A stretch of DNA of 43,649 nucleotides from BNXB01 sp031556375 (GTDB lineage: Bacteria; Bacteroidota; Bacteroidia; Bacteroidales; Azobacteroidaceae): positions 1 through 43,649 of the forward strand of contig JAVBTA010000017.1 in the NCBI GenBank assembly GCA_031556375.1, in the 5' to 3' direction. Below, piece by piece: positions 1 through 8,649 of the stretch. The translations under genes were made by a program, and so were the position numbers. Every line of letters starts with the position of its first letter. Within the stretch, counting starts at the first letter, position 1. The notes under the pieces are model-generated. The model saw only the letters and a program-made list of their open reading frames with translations. It was not told the origin of the DNA and made no database searches.

Positions 1-105
1 ATCATCACCCGGGCGAGCATGGGCGGTGGGGATTGGCATCATACGGGCACTGACGTACCCGCCTACTAAGACTACACCGCTCACGCGGTGATGGGCTGAC
101 GCACG
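1..105. repeat. Diverged partial copy of a palindromic intergenic element
   Basis: This stretch matches one half of the large inverted-repeat element at 7526-7858. Positions 75-104 are identical to 7823-7852 over 30 nt, including the small hairpin with arms CACCGC and GCGGTG. Positions 1-40 resemble the reverse complement of roughly 7602-7640 (CCCGGG core flanked by ATCATCA and a GGGCGGTGGG-like stretch). The middle, with the counterpart of the GGGGAC/GTCCCC hairpin, is more diverged. The copy is cut by the window edge, so its other arm is not visible. No coding function is supported. Confidence 0.8.
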
Positions 106-184
106 AAATATGTTAACGCAGAAAATCACCATGACCATACATAATACGTATATCACGATGAATCAAACCTTGAAAATATAGGAC

Positions 185-213
185 AAAAAAAGGGCGCTTT
201 TCAGCGCCCTTTT
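185..213 (-). terminator. Rho-independent terminator of the giant secreted-protein gene
   Basis: An 11-bp perfect stem (188-198 with 203-213, core AGGGCGCT/AGCGCCCT) and a 4-nt loop are followed on the minus strand by a run of U. It lies 23 nt past the stop codon at 236-238. This is the clearest intrinsic terminator in the window. Confidence 0.9.
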
Positions 214-235
214 AATATATTCAGCTATTTGTTAA

Positions 236-3200
236 TTATTTAACAATAACTTTTGTAGCTTTTCCAGCAACCTTAACGATCATTACACCGCGAGGAGCAG
301 AAATTGTTTGTTCGCTACCTGTAGCAAGTACAGACTTGAATTGACGTCCGTCGATAGTATAGATTTCAATAGTACCTGTAGCGTTAACCACTTTCACAGC
401 ACCTTCAACACCGTATACTGCAACTGCACCACCGTCGATGTCATCTTTTCCTGTGAAATTACCATTGTTCATCTGACCAATTTCGAATGTCATAGCTTTA
501 GCTCTTGCAACAGATTTGCTATCTGTTCCTGTTGGGATAAATACCATACGGTTATTGTATTGACCTAAGTATTTATAATCACCAGTCGGCACCTGAGCAA
601 CAACCCAGAACTTAAAGTCATGACCGGTTGTACCTTGAGCTTTAGCTTTGTTAAGCAACAAACCGAATACTTGGTTGTTATCCTTAGTTACTTTATTTGC
701 ATTCGCTGCTGCATCTGCAAAGTAAGCATAAGTATATTCTCCGTATTTGTATTGAGTATCATTAGATGGAAGCCCAGCCAATGGTTTGTATGTCAACAAT
801 TTACCAGCTTTATTCTTGATTTGATAATACCAGATGTGAGTCTTAGTATACTTGTTAACGATAGTATCCAATACCATGTTGAAAGTAAACTCACCATCAT
901 TGATATTAGGAAGAACGTCTGCATGGTAAGACAATAAACCGTAATTTACTGGATCTGCACCACTTGGCTCTACAAGATAGATACTTGTTGCAGTAGATCT
1001 ACTGAAGTCTTTCAACCAACCTGATTTACTAGCATTACCAAGCCATTCTTCATCAGAAACTGAGTTTGGAGCTATAACAAATACGTCTGCTTGAGTAGAA
1101 TCTTTAACAGCTTTAGTTTGTTGAGTATTCGGAGAACCTACACCTAAATAGAATGTTTCATTTTGGATAGGCATTGTACGAATAGCTACATTCTTAAACC
1201 TGTTCTGAACACCATTGTTCAAAGTAACAAGAGTTGAATCCTCATTCTTAGCATTCAATTTGTATGGGAAGCAGAATTTAACTGCTTGCATAGAATCCGG
1301 ATACTGATTATAGTTTTCAACTACATATTTTTCTCTCGCAGTCAGGTGTCTGAATTGAACAACAACGTCTTTCAAATCGCCAGTGTGATTTTCTGAATTG
1401 TAACCCATTTCAAGGTAGAATTCAGTTTCTTCACCTGTTTCTGTATTTTTAAGAACGTGAATGATGTTATAATATGGAACTGAATGGTGATAAACTGTAT
1501 CGCCGTTCTTTTCATTCTGATAAGTAGTGTTTGACTCACGAATCTTCAAGAACTGAACCACTCTTGGAGTACCATCAGCTTGTTCGTAATATGCAGGAGC
1601 TTTACCATTTTCTGCGATAGATGGAGTTCCATTGATGTCTGTATATCCAGAACCATCTGTTTTACCTCTAGTATATAAATAACGGTCGGTAATGATAGAT
1701 TCAAGAATACTCCAATCATTGTACAAATCTTCAGTTGAGAACCTCAAGAATGCAGTAGTACAAGCATCTCCTTCAGTTTCAGTCATTCTGGTAATAGTTA
1801 CTGTAATGATGTTTTCACGAGCCGGAGCATCTTTTGGTACTGCCATAAATACTTGTGGCTTTTCACCAAATTCATTAGCCGGATATTTTGCAAATGCATA
1901 ATAACTGTCGTTAACATCCATTGGAATCAGGTAATACTGTTTCATTAACTGATTTCTTGCTGGAACTTTATCTCCATTACCATCCCACATATCGCTTTCT
2001 GGAGTGAAGTTATATGTACCATCAACATTTTTACAAATACTCCAGTGCATAGAAGGATCGTTATAATCCTTAACAGCAGTAGCAGATGTTACTTTATAAG
2101 AATGAACAAAAGTACCTTTCACTTGTGCCTTTGGCAAGAAACCTTGAGTTTGAATGAAACTGTGCTTATCATCATTAGCGCTATCGCAGAAATAATCACC
2201 ATCAAAATATGGAGTACGAGTGAATTTATATTCAGTCGGAGTTACTCCCTGAGGTGCATTTTGAGAAGATGGCATTACAATCATGTAATTAATACTTGAG
2301 CTACCGCCTGTATGACCTTCACTGATTCTGAATTCATCAACTACGGAAGTATTACCTACCTTATTATTAGCAACAATAGCTGTGTGTTTTTTAGCAGTAT
2401 AATTATACTCCCAAGAAGCAGCAGGAATCAAAATGAAGTTTCCAAAAGGTGTAGTAGGATTCTTACATCCATAGATAGCAAACATTTGCAATGGACGATA
2501 GTCAGCAGTCTCAAGATTTGTACCTTTTTGAGAGTTGCTTGTAAATTTAGTAGCCCATTTCAGTTTCATTCCACTTACTCCATCCAATGTTGATTCCATT
2601 GTTTCAGCATACAATGAAGTTGTGTCGATAGTCAGATACAATGTTGTATCAGCTGCATTTTGAATGTAATAGAATTCTACTTCTCTGGTATTTTCATAAT
2701 GATTATATCTATCCAGAGCAGCAGTAGTTCCTTTCAAGCTCTTCAAATAACCATTAACACCCGGAGTAGAACCGACTTTCAATGTATCAGCCAATGTAAT
2801 CAACAGATTTACAGCTGTTGGATTGTTATCTGCATATTTATTAGCTTTTGTTCCAATAAAATCTTTTGTAAGAGTATTTTCTGAAACATGTACATCAACC
2901 ATGTTAGCCTTAACTGTTGGGTTAGCATACAGTTGAGTTTCCATCAAATATTTAGTATCAACATAATCCTTAGCACATGGAGTCATATCCGGACCTGTGA
3001 ATTTGAAACGGGTAGCTGCCTGAGGAGCGTTAGTTTCTTTGTTACGTCCATCATTCCAAGTAGCATACATAGGATCTGAAGCTGTAGCTAATAATGCATA
3101 TTTTGTTCTTACCTGACGCTCGTAGTTCAGATATCTCAAATAACGTTCGATCAACGCTGGTGTCCATTTTGTTTGGTCTGCCATATTTGTTCCTGCAGCC

Positions 3201-6200
3201 AAAACATCAGTAAGCAACGTTTGATAAGCTGCCATGTTTGGAGTTTCAGGGTTACCTGGAGAGAACAAAGTACTAGCAGAACCAGCTGTTGTGAAAAATG
3301 GATTGATACCATAGTTATCAGTTGAATACAAATTATCCCACTTAACTTCCGCATAAGGAGTTGAAGCTGTTCTATAATCTGTATAATCGTGTTTAGCCAC
3401 ACGGAATTCCATAATGAAATTCTCTTTAGACTTATCACCAACCAATGGTTGATAGAAACGGAACATAGTCGCATTCGATCTGTCTGTAGACAAGAACTTG
3501 AATCCGAACTGTTGAGCAGCTAAAGTAGTAGTTGTATTGATAGTATCATATACTAAATACTGACCTTTAGCATTCTTAACATAATGCCATTTGTAGCTAT
3601 CAACATTAAAGCCTTCTGTTTTCAACATTTCGTTAAGTGTTGGATTAGAAGTAGCTTTTTTAACAGCCAACATTTGAGGTTGAGTCAACATATAGTCAAC
3701 GTTCAATTGAGGAACACTGTTAGCGTCCAGATAAGTCATCGGAACCAAATACTTATATGCTGCCAGATCAGGATTATTACGGCTGATAACCGGTTCAGTA
3801 TACAACCATGGGTTAGCATTGTCTGAATTAATAAATCCAGCCAAGTTTAGACCATAAGTAGCATCCGGACCTGTAAATCCATCTTTTACACTCAACTTAA
3901 GAGAAGTAGCTTCTGTAATATTGTAGTTACCTTCTTTATACAGGTACACGCACAAAGAGTCATCAGAAGGATAGTATCCATCACTACTGTGATTAGTTCT
4001 TTCATTATCCAGACCTCCTGGTTGATATTCATAAGCAACATCGGCTATCTTGAATAACATACCGGCTGTTGGACCTGAATTTACCAAACGAACATCTTTT
4101 TGCAAATGATTAGTAGTAGAAGTACGACCTCTTGATCCGGCATACCAATAATAAGAAGAACCGTCAATCAAACCAGAATAAACGGTTTTAACAGTATCCA
4201 AATAAGGCATATTAAGAACAGGTCTTTCTGTTGTAGATTCAGCCATATTTCTCAATTTGAAATATTCGCCATAACAATCCAAATGAACTGTTTGCCATAC
4301 ATCAGATTTATAACCTTTTGTTCCTTCAGCATCTACATAAACAGATTCCTGATCTTTAATATAAGCTGATTGTGTACCAGCTACTACAAATGTAGGATTT
4401 CCTGTTGCATCGTAAGCATACTCAAGGGTATCATTTAATTCGTTAATCAAATTATAACCACCAGGAACTTTAACAAATCTCCAGTGTGCACTCATATTAA
4501 CCGAGTCATATGGAGTTTCGAAATAACGGGTAGAACCAAGATTATAATTGAAACGGTCACTTTCTGCAGGAGTCATAACTACTCGTTTTTCTCCGGTAGC
4601 AGTTCTAACCAAATCCAATACATAAATTGAGTCATTCAATTTTGTGTTTGCACCAGATGCAGTATAAGCATAGAAATTAGCTTTAGGAGTACCTTTCATT
4701 TGAATGAAATAGTAACGTCCTTCTACAATTTTATTAATCAAAATAGCTTTTTCCGGACGTAATTCTAAGTTTGTATACAAAGAAGCGCCACCACTAACCA
4801 TACCTGTACAGTAAATACCATTATACAAACAAACTTTAAATGCATTGTTAAAGTTGTTATCATTATCTACTTGAGTAGATGTCAGACTTCCTGGTTTATC
4901 CATCCAAACAGCATAGTTGTAACCTGGAGATGTTGGAACTGACGTTTTATATTTATTGTCACTGTAAGCACGAGTCCAAGAGTTCAATGGATATAATTCC
5001 ATGTTACCATTCTCATTGATCCAAATTGCAAAACGTTGAACTCTTTTCAATTCGTCAAGAGTAGCTCCTGGATAGCTAGTGCTGGTAGCTGTAAATTCCG
5101 GTTTGATAGCCAGTTTGTTACCAAATTTACCATCACCGTTATACAAACCTACCGGAAGAGCAGGATCTCTGTCTACCATCAACAAGTTACCTGTACATGG
5201 GTTCGCGATTGTAAAGTATTGCAACTCCCAATCTCCTGTTGTTTTTTTATACAATCTGGTAGTATCTCCATTCGCAAGAGTAGAAGCAGGGTTATCTCCG
5301 TTAATCATATCATTTGCAGCAGCTGGATTGTGAACTACAGTTTTCACTCCATTTTTCAAACTACCAAATTGACCAAAGTTCAAAGCGCCCACTGTATCTA
5401 CTTTAAATACAGAAACATCGTTAGCACCATCTTTTACAGTAAAGTAATTTACATTATTACCCGTTGTTGGTTGAATTGGGAATTTAATGAATTCATCTGG
5501 GAAGTCATTAATTGTAGCCCAACGACCACCAATAGCTTTTGCCTGAACCCAAACAGGAACAATACGAACTTTTCCTTTTACTCCATTTGCAATGTCAGCC
5601 CAGTTCTTACGAACTTCATCCATTGAATAGATCGCATAACGATTGTTAGGCGCTCCATTAACATTAAGAGTTGTATCGTAAGCAACGACATAAAGAGAAC
5701 GGTCATTTTCACCACCTTGAGCTCTTCCTGTCATAATGTTAGCTGCCAAATAACCTCCTGTTTGAGGTGTAACATACTTCGACGTCCAAGGCACCATACC
5801 AACGCTATCCTTCACAGTAGCAGCATTAGGAGTAGCGTTAAGACCATCATACTCATCACCGTTATCTGTTTCGAAACGAAGGAATACAAACTGATTTACT
5901 TCTTCTCCATTGCTTTTCTTGAAGAAAATACGATTACCATTATCAGTAATATTATTAGGAGAAGCCGTTCTGATAGTATAAGTATTATACAAATCGTCAG
6001 AGTTAGCTTCCAACGTAAAATAAGTACTAACATCTCCAACTGTACCTAAACGGTTGCTGTTAGTTAACTCCCATTTGTCAAAGTTTACGTTAAAAACATA
6101 CTTCATAGCATGAAGAGCCTTTCCGGTATAAGTACCAGCAGGGCTTTGCGCCAAATCCGCACTAAGAGGATAATCTTTTGCCGCTTCATGAATTACACCA

Positions 6201-6388
6201 ATGCGAGAAGGATAAGTATCAACAAAGCAATCACCCGATTTATGTCCCAGACGCTCTTGACCTGCAGTCCAGACATTCAGATAATGCAATGTTTGTCCGT
6301 CATACGGAGCAACACCACCTCTAGCATAAGATTGAAAAGTAGCAAGCGCCATGAAAGCAGCAAGCAAAGTAAATAGTTTTCTTTTCAT
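236..6388 (-). CDS. Giant secreted protein with T9SS-like C-terminal domain (DUF6383-type)
   Basis: 2050 residues. Residues 1-22 form a clear signal peptide (MKRK, then a hydrophobic stretch ending near SYARG). The body is rich in Asn, Thr, Tyr and Asp and has no recognisable catalytic motif. It contains recurrent loosely similar stretches of the type W-x-x-V/I-K-N-x-x-G-x-Y-L or YYIQN (for example WHYVKNAKGQYL and WYYQIKNKAGKLL), suggesting a chain of beta-rich, possibly ricin-like modules. The last 65 residues (1986-2050), with IEIYTIDGR, SAPRGV and a closing KVIVK, have the shape of a type A C-terminal sorting domain; in Bacteroidales such ends are often annotated DUF6383. Inference: exported across the outer membrane and surface-attached or released; an adhesin or matrix role is possible but unproven. 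It has its own promoter (6587-6617) and terminator. Surface location is moderately sure; function is unknown. Confidence 0.85.
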   Translation of the reverse strand: MKRKLFTLLAAFMALATFQSYARGGVAPYDGQTLHYLNVWTAGQERLGHKSGDCFVDTYPSRIGVIHEAAKDYPLSADLAQSPAGTYTGKALHAMKYVFNVNFDKWELTNSNRLGTVGDVSTYFTLEANSDDLYNTYTIRTASPNNITDNGNRIFFKKSNGEEVNQFVFLRFETDNGDEYDGLNATPNAATVKDSVGMVPWTSKYVTPQTGGYLAANIMTGRAQGGENDRSLYVVAYDTTLNVNGAPNNRYAIYSMDEVRKNWADIANGVKGKVRIVPVWVQAKAIGGRWATINDFPDEFIKFPIQPTTGNNVNYFTVKDGANDVSVFKVDTVGALNFGQFGSLKNGVKTVVHNPAAANDMINGDNPASTLANGDTTRLYKKTTGDWELQYFTIANPCTGNLLMVDRDPALPVGLYNGDGKFGNKLAIKPEFTATSTSYPGATLDELKRVQRFAIWINENGNMELYPLNSWTRAYSDNKYKTSVPTSPGYNYAVWMDKPGSLTSTQVDNDNNFNNAFKVCLYNGIYCTGMVSGGASLYTNLELRPEKAILINKIVEGRYYFIQMKGTPKANFYAYTASGANTKLNDSIYVLDLVRTATGEKRVVMTPAESDRFNYNLGSTRYFETPYDSVNMSAHWRFVKVPGGYNLINELNDTLEYAYDATGNPTFVVAGTQSAYIKDQESVYVDAEGTKGYKSDVWQTVHLDCYGEYFKLRNMAESTTERPVLNMPYLDTVKTVYSGLIDGSSYYWYAGSRGRTSTTNHLQKDVRLVNSGPTAGMLFKIADVAYEYQPGGLDNERTNHSSDGYYPSDDSLCVYLYKEGNYNITEATSLKLSVKDGFTGPDATYGLNLAGFINSDNANPWLYTEPVISRNNPDLAAYKYLVPMTYLDANSVPQLNVDYMLTQPQMLAVKKATSNPTLNEMLKTEGFNVDSYKWHYVKNAKGQYLVYDTINTTTTLAAQQFGFKFLSTDRSNATMFRFYQPLVGDKSKENFIMEFRVAKHDYTDYRTASTPYAEVKWDNLYSTDNYGINPFFTTAGSASTLFSPGNPETPNMAAYQTLLTDVLAAGTNMADQTKWTPALIERYLRYLNYERQVRTKYALLATASDPMYATWNDGRNKETNAPQAATRFKFTGPDMTPCAKDYVDTKYLMETQLYANPTVKANMVDVHVSENTLTKDFIGTKANKYADNNPTAVNLLITLADTLKVGSTPGVNGYLKSLKGTTAALDRYNHYENTREVEFYYIQNAADTTLYLTIDTTSLYAETMESTLDGVSGMKLKWATKFTSNSQKGTNLETADYRPLQMFAIYGCKNPTTPFGNFILIPAASWEYNYTAKKHTAIVANNKVGNTSVVDEFRISEGHTGGSSSINYMIVMPSSQNAPQGVTPTEYKFTRTPYFDGDYFCDSANDDKHSFIQTQGFLPKAQVKGTFVHSYKVTSATAVKDYNDPSMHWSICKNVDGTYNFTPESDMWDGNGDKVPARNQLMKQYYLIPMDVNDSYYAFAKYPANEFGEKPQVFMAVPKDAPARENIITVTITRMTETEGDACTTAFLRFSTEDLYNDWSILESIITDRYLYTRGKTDGSGYTDINGTPSIAENGKAPAYYEQADGTPRVVQFLKIRESNTTYQNEKNGDTVYHHSVPYYNIIHVLKNTETGEETEFYLEMGYNSENHTGDLKDVVVQFRHLTAREKYVVENYNQYPDSMQAVKFCFPYKLNAKNEDSTLVTLNNGVQNRFKNVAIRTMPIQNETFYLGVGSPNTQQTKAVKDSTQADVFVIAPNSVSDEEWLGNASKSGWLKDFSRSTATSIYLVEPSGADPVNYGLLSYHADVLPNINDGEFTFNMVLDTIVNKYTKTHIWYYQIKNKAGKLLTYKPLAGLPSNDTQYKYGEYTYAYFADAAANANKVTKDNNQVFGLLLNKAKAQGTTGHDFKFWVVAQVPTGDYKYLGQYNNRMVFIPTGTDSKSVARAKAMTFEIGQMNNGNFTGKDDIDGGAVAVYGVEGAVKVVNATGTIEIYTIDGRQFKSVLATGSEQTISAPRGVMIVKVAGKATKVIVK

Positions 6389-6586
6389 AAATACTAAGTT
6401 AAATTAATAAAAAATATAGTTTTAATTCTCAAATAAACACATCAAAACGGAAAAATTCGAAAATACGGCGCAAATTAACAAAATTTACAGCAGAAAACCA
6501 AATATTTCCCTAAAATCCTTAAAGAAATACTTGAATTTTTCACTTAAATCCCTTGTTATTCGCACAATAACGCTTTTTTTCCTACA

Positions 6587-6617
6587 CAAAGGTAAAATCT
6601 TTTTCCCTGCCAACAAT
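6587..6617 (-). promoter_or_regulatory. Bacteroidetes-type promoter for the giant secreted-protein gene
   Basis: On the minus strand TACCTTTG (6587-6594) matches the -7 consensus TAnnTTTG exactly. ATTG (6614-6617) lies 19 nt upstream, one mismatch from the -33 TTTG box. Transcription would start near 6580, giving an AT-rich 5' leader of about 190 nt before the ATG at 6388. Confidence 0.45.
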
Positions 6618-6675
6618 TCTTTATACTATTTTCTTATCCACATCACAACCAAGCCTTGGGTTTTTTGTACAAAAC

Positions 6676-7482
6676 TCAAGGTTTTGAGGAGGAATACCCT
6701 AATTTCGCTGCTTTAGCCCGATCTTCTTCCGCGCCTTTCTTCTCAAACTGCAATTCTTTTACCCGACTCCTTATTATATATAAGTATGGATTGGGATTGG
6801 TTTCCCCCTGTAAACGGATGGCCTGATTGATATCGGACATGGCCGGTCCCGGACGATTCTTCAGAATATATAACTCGGCTCTTCCGGCATAAAGGTCGAC
6901 CTGATCCGGAAATTTTTCCATCAGGTATGAATAGATTCTTTCTGCCTCATCGTACTCTCCTCTCAATTTACATAAAGAAGCGATTCCAACTCGTCCGTAA
7001 TAGGTTTTCGGATTGATTTCCAATATTTTTTCAAAATCAGTCTGCGCCGCATCAAAATTTTTCACTTGCAGATAAAGCAGTCCTCTTTTATAAAGAGCAT
7101 CTTCATTATTGCCATTCATTCCAAGTATCGTACTATAATCGGTTAATGCATTCTCCGGCTGATTCAGCTCGGTAAATAATTCTGCCCTGGCAGTAAGAAG
7201 CAGCTGGTTTTTAGGAGCAATCCCCATAGCTGCATTATATGATGTCAAAGCCTCATTATATTTTCCTTGACGACGCTGAATCGTTCCCAGGTTAGTCAGC
7301 AACATTACATTTAATGGATTCGATGGCTCCTGGCGCATCGCAGAAACCAGAGCAGCCTCCGACGCCAGTAAGTTATTTTCATCCAGATATTTAAACGACA
7401 AATTTACCCATTCATCGAACGTCTGACAGGAAAGGTTTTGGCAAAGAGTCGTGAAAAACAAAAATATTGCAAAGATTTTCAT
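6676..7482 (-). CDS. Small secreted TPR-repeat protein
   Basis: 268 residues with an N-terminal signal sequence (MKIFAIFLFF, cleavage probably near SCQ19). From about residue 25 to 250 it consists of 34-residue helical repeats with TPR spacing: LGTIQRRQGKYNEALTSYNA, then RAELFTELNQPENALTDYST, RGLLYLQVKNFDAAQTDFEK, a degenerate one and RAELYILKNRPGPAMSDINQ. TPR arrays bind partner proteins; no catalytic motif is visible. It probably sits in the periplasm as a scaffold or assembly factor. It lies between the giant secreted gene and the palindromic element. A functional link to the neighbouring giant protein is possible from position only. The stop TGA at 6676-6678 is followed by a weak hairpin. 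Confidence 0.8.
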   Translation of the reverse strand: MKIFAIFLFFTTLCQNLSCQTFDEWVNLSFKYLDENNLLASEAALVSAMRQEPSNPLNVMLLTNLGTIQRRQGKYNEALTSYNAAMGIAPKNQLLLTARAELFTELNQPENALTDYSTILGMNGNNEDALYKRGLLYLQVKNFDAAQTDFEKILEINPKTYYGRVGIASLCKLRGEYDEAERIYSYLMEKFPDQVDLYAGRAELYILKNRPGPAMSDINQAIRLQGETNPNPYLYIIRSRVKELQFEKKGAEEDRAKAAKLGYSSSKP

Positions 7483-7525
7483 TCTATTATGTTTAATAAA
7501 AAATGGAATTAGAGGGAACGGCCTG

Positions 7526-7858
7526 GTTTTTGTGCGTTAGCCCATCACCGCGTGAGCGGTGCAGTCTTTGTAGGCGGGGACGCTAGTCCCCGTATGGTGA
7601 TGATACCCACTGCCCATGTTTGCCCGGGTAATGATGATACCCACCATGGCCCCAATAATGATTCGTCCGGCATAATGATATACCCCAAATGAACCGCGTG
7701 CGCGGTGAATTTTTATTTGCAATGACCAACCATCATGAATATATCACCACGTTGTGGTGATGGGGTTACGACGGTGGGTATCATCACCATACGGGGACTA
7801 GCGTCCCCGCCTACAAAGACTGCACCGCTCACGCGGTGATGGGCTGACGCACAAAAAC
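7526..7858. repeat. Large near-perfect inverted-repeat element (85-nt arms)
   Basis: The arms 7526-7610 and 7774-7858 pair without gaps over 85 nt with one mismatch (T7538 against the base opposite). Each arm contains two smaller hairpins: CACCGC/GCGGTG and CGGGGAC/GTCCCCG. The 163-nt centre holds further palindromes, ACCGCG/CGCGGT near 7693-7706 and CACCAC/GTGGTG near 7745-7759. The 13-mer TGATGATACCCAC occurs at 7598 and 7632, and inverted at 7774. A diverged half copy is at 1-105, so this is a dispersed element rather than a one-off terminator. It fills the 420-bp space between the TPR gene and rprY, which otherwise holds no gene. Possible identities: a REP- or MITE-like non-autonomous element, or a large cruciform. 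A short reading frame across it is a by-product of the GATGAT-type repeats. Confidence 0.9.
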
Positions 7859-7867
7859 GCCAGCCGC

Positions 7868-7902
7868 TCCCCTAAACTCCTTCTAACTCCCTTTAACTCC
7901 TT
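7868..7902. repeat. AACTCC repeat tract downstream of rprY
   Basis: Three AACTCC units at about 10-nt spacing (AAACTCCTTC, TAACTCCCTT, TAACTCCTTT) directly follow the rprY stop. Related AACTCC or GGAGTTA tracts flank genes near 15787-15830 and 33562-33603. The role is unknown. Confidence 0.5.
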
Positions 7903-8604
7903 TTATTCGACACTCCCCGGGGCAATCAACTTATACCCTTTTCCATGAATATTGATAATTTCAATCTCCGGATCTTCTTTCAACAACTTCCTTAGTTTTG
8001 TAATATATACATCCATACTACGGGCATTGAAGTAATTATCATTTCCCCAAATAGTTTTAAGAGCATAATTACGTTCGAGGATTTCATTGGCGTGAGAGCA
8101 TAATAATCCCAATAATTCGCTTTCCTTGGTAGTCAATTTTGACACTTCATCTCCAAGCGACAAGGTCTGTTTTTGAGTATCAAAACCAAATTTACCTATT
8201 CTATAATAAGCAACATCCTTTGTTTTCTTTCCATTAACTCTCCTAAGGATAGCCTCAAGACGAAGTAGCAATTCCTCCATACTGAACGGTTTGGTAAGAT
8301 AATCGTCTGCTCCTATTTTGAATCCTTCAAGAATATCCTCTTTCATTGTTTTAGCAGTAAGAAATACAACAGGAATTTCGGCATTGATCGTCCTGATTTC
8401 CTGAGCTAAAGTAAATCCATCTTTTTTAGGCATCATGACATCCAAAATACAGGCATCATATTGTCCTTTTGGAAAAGCTTTTGAACCCGCTTCCCCATCA
8501 GGGAACAAATCCACATCGTATCCTTTTGCTTGTAGATATTCTCTCAGCAACATTCCTAAATTCTCATCATCTTCACACATGAAGATTCTTACTTTTTCTT
8601 CCAT
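7903..8604 (-). CDS. rprY: OmpR-family response regulator RprY
   Basis: 233 residues. The receiver domain (about 5-120) has the acidic pocket E11-D12-D13, phosphoacceptor D55 in CILDVMMPKKDGF, T83 and K105 (LTKPFS). A winged-helix DNA-binding domain follows (about 140-229), ending in DVYITKLRKLL and NIHGKGYKL, typical of OmpR/PhoB regulators. The sequence as I recall it is very close to RprY of Bacteroides fragilis, including MEEK at the start and NANEIL-type motifs. It controls transcription after phosphorylation by the partner kinase encoded 45 nt upstream (8650-10215), with which it forms an operon. The RprXY regulon has been tied to cell-envelope and antibiotic-related phenotypes in Bacteroides; the target genes here are unknown. 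Confidence 0.92.
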   Translation of the reverse strand: MEEKVRIFMCEDDENLGMLLREYLQAKGYDVDLFPDGEAGSKAFPKGQYDACILDVMMPKKDGFTLAQEIRTINAEIPVVFLTAKTMKEDILEGFKIGADDYLTKPFSMEELLLRLEAILRRVNGKKTKDVAYYRIGKFGFDTQKQTLSLGDEVSKLTTKESELLGLLCSHANEILERNYALKTIWGNDNYFNARSMDVYITKLRKLLKEDPEIEIINIHGKGYKLIAPGSVE

Positions 8605-8649
8605 ATAAACAATTTTTATTGTTATTATTCGTCTATTTTCTTTACTATA

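Noticed and set aside
5036..5626. Long plus-strand frame of 196 codons inside the giant gene
   Set aside because: It is antisense to a strongly supported coding frame, has no promoter or family motif and an odd Ser/Cys/Ile/Phe-rich composition.
6655..6690. Hairpin after the TPR gene as intrinsic terminator
   Set aside because: The stem is imperfect (CCTTG arms with mismatches) and lacks a U run on the minus strand.
7537..7722. 61-codon minus-strand frame with a His-rich peptide
   Set aside because: It lies wholly in the inverted-repeat element; His-His-His comes from GATGAT-type repeats, not from coding selection.
1..7858. Palindromic repeats taken as a CRISPR array
   Set aside because: Only two copies, no regular spacers, no cas genes, and the repeats are long inverted arms rather than short direct repeats.
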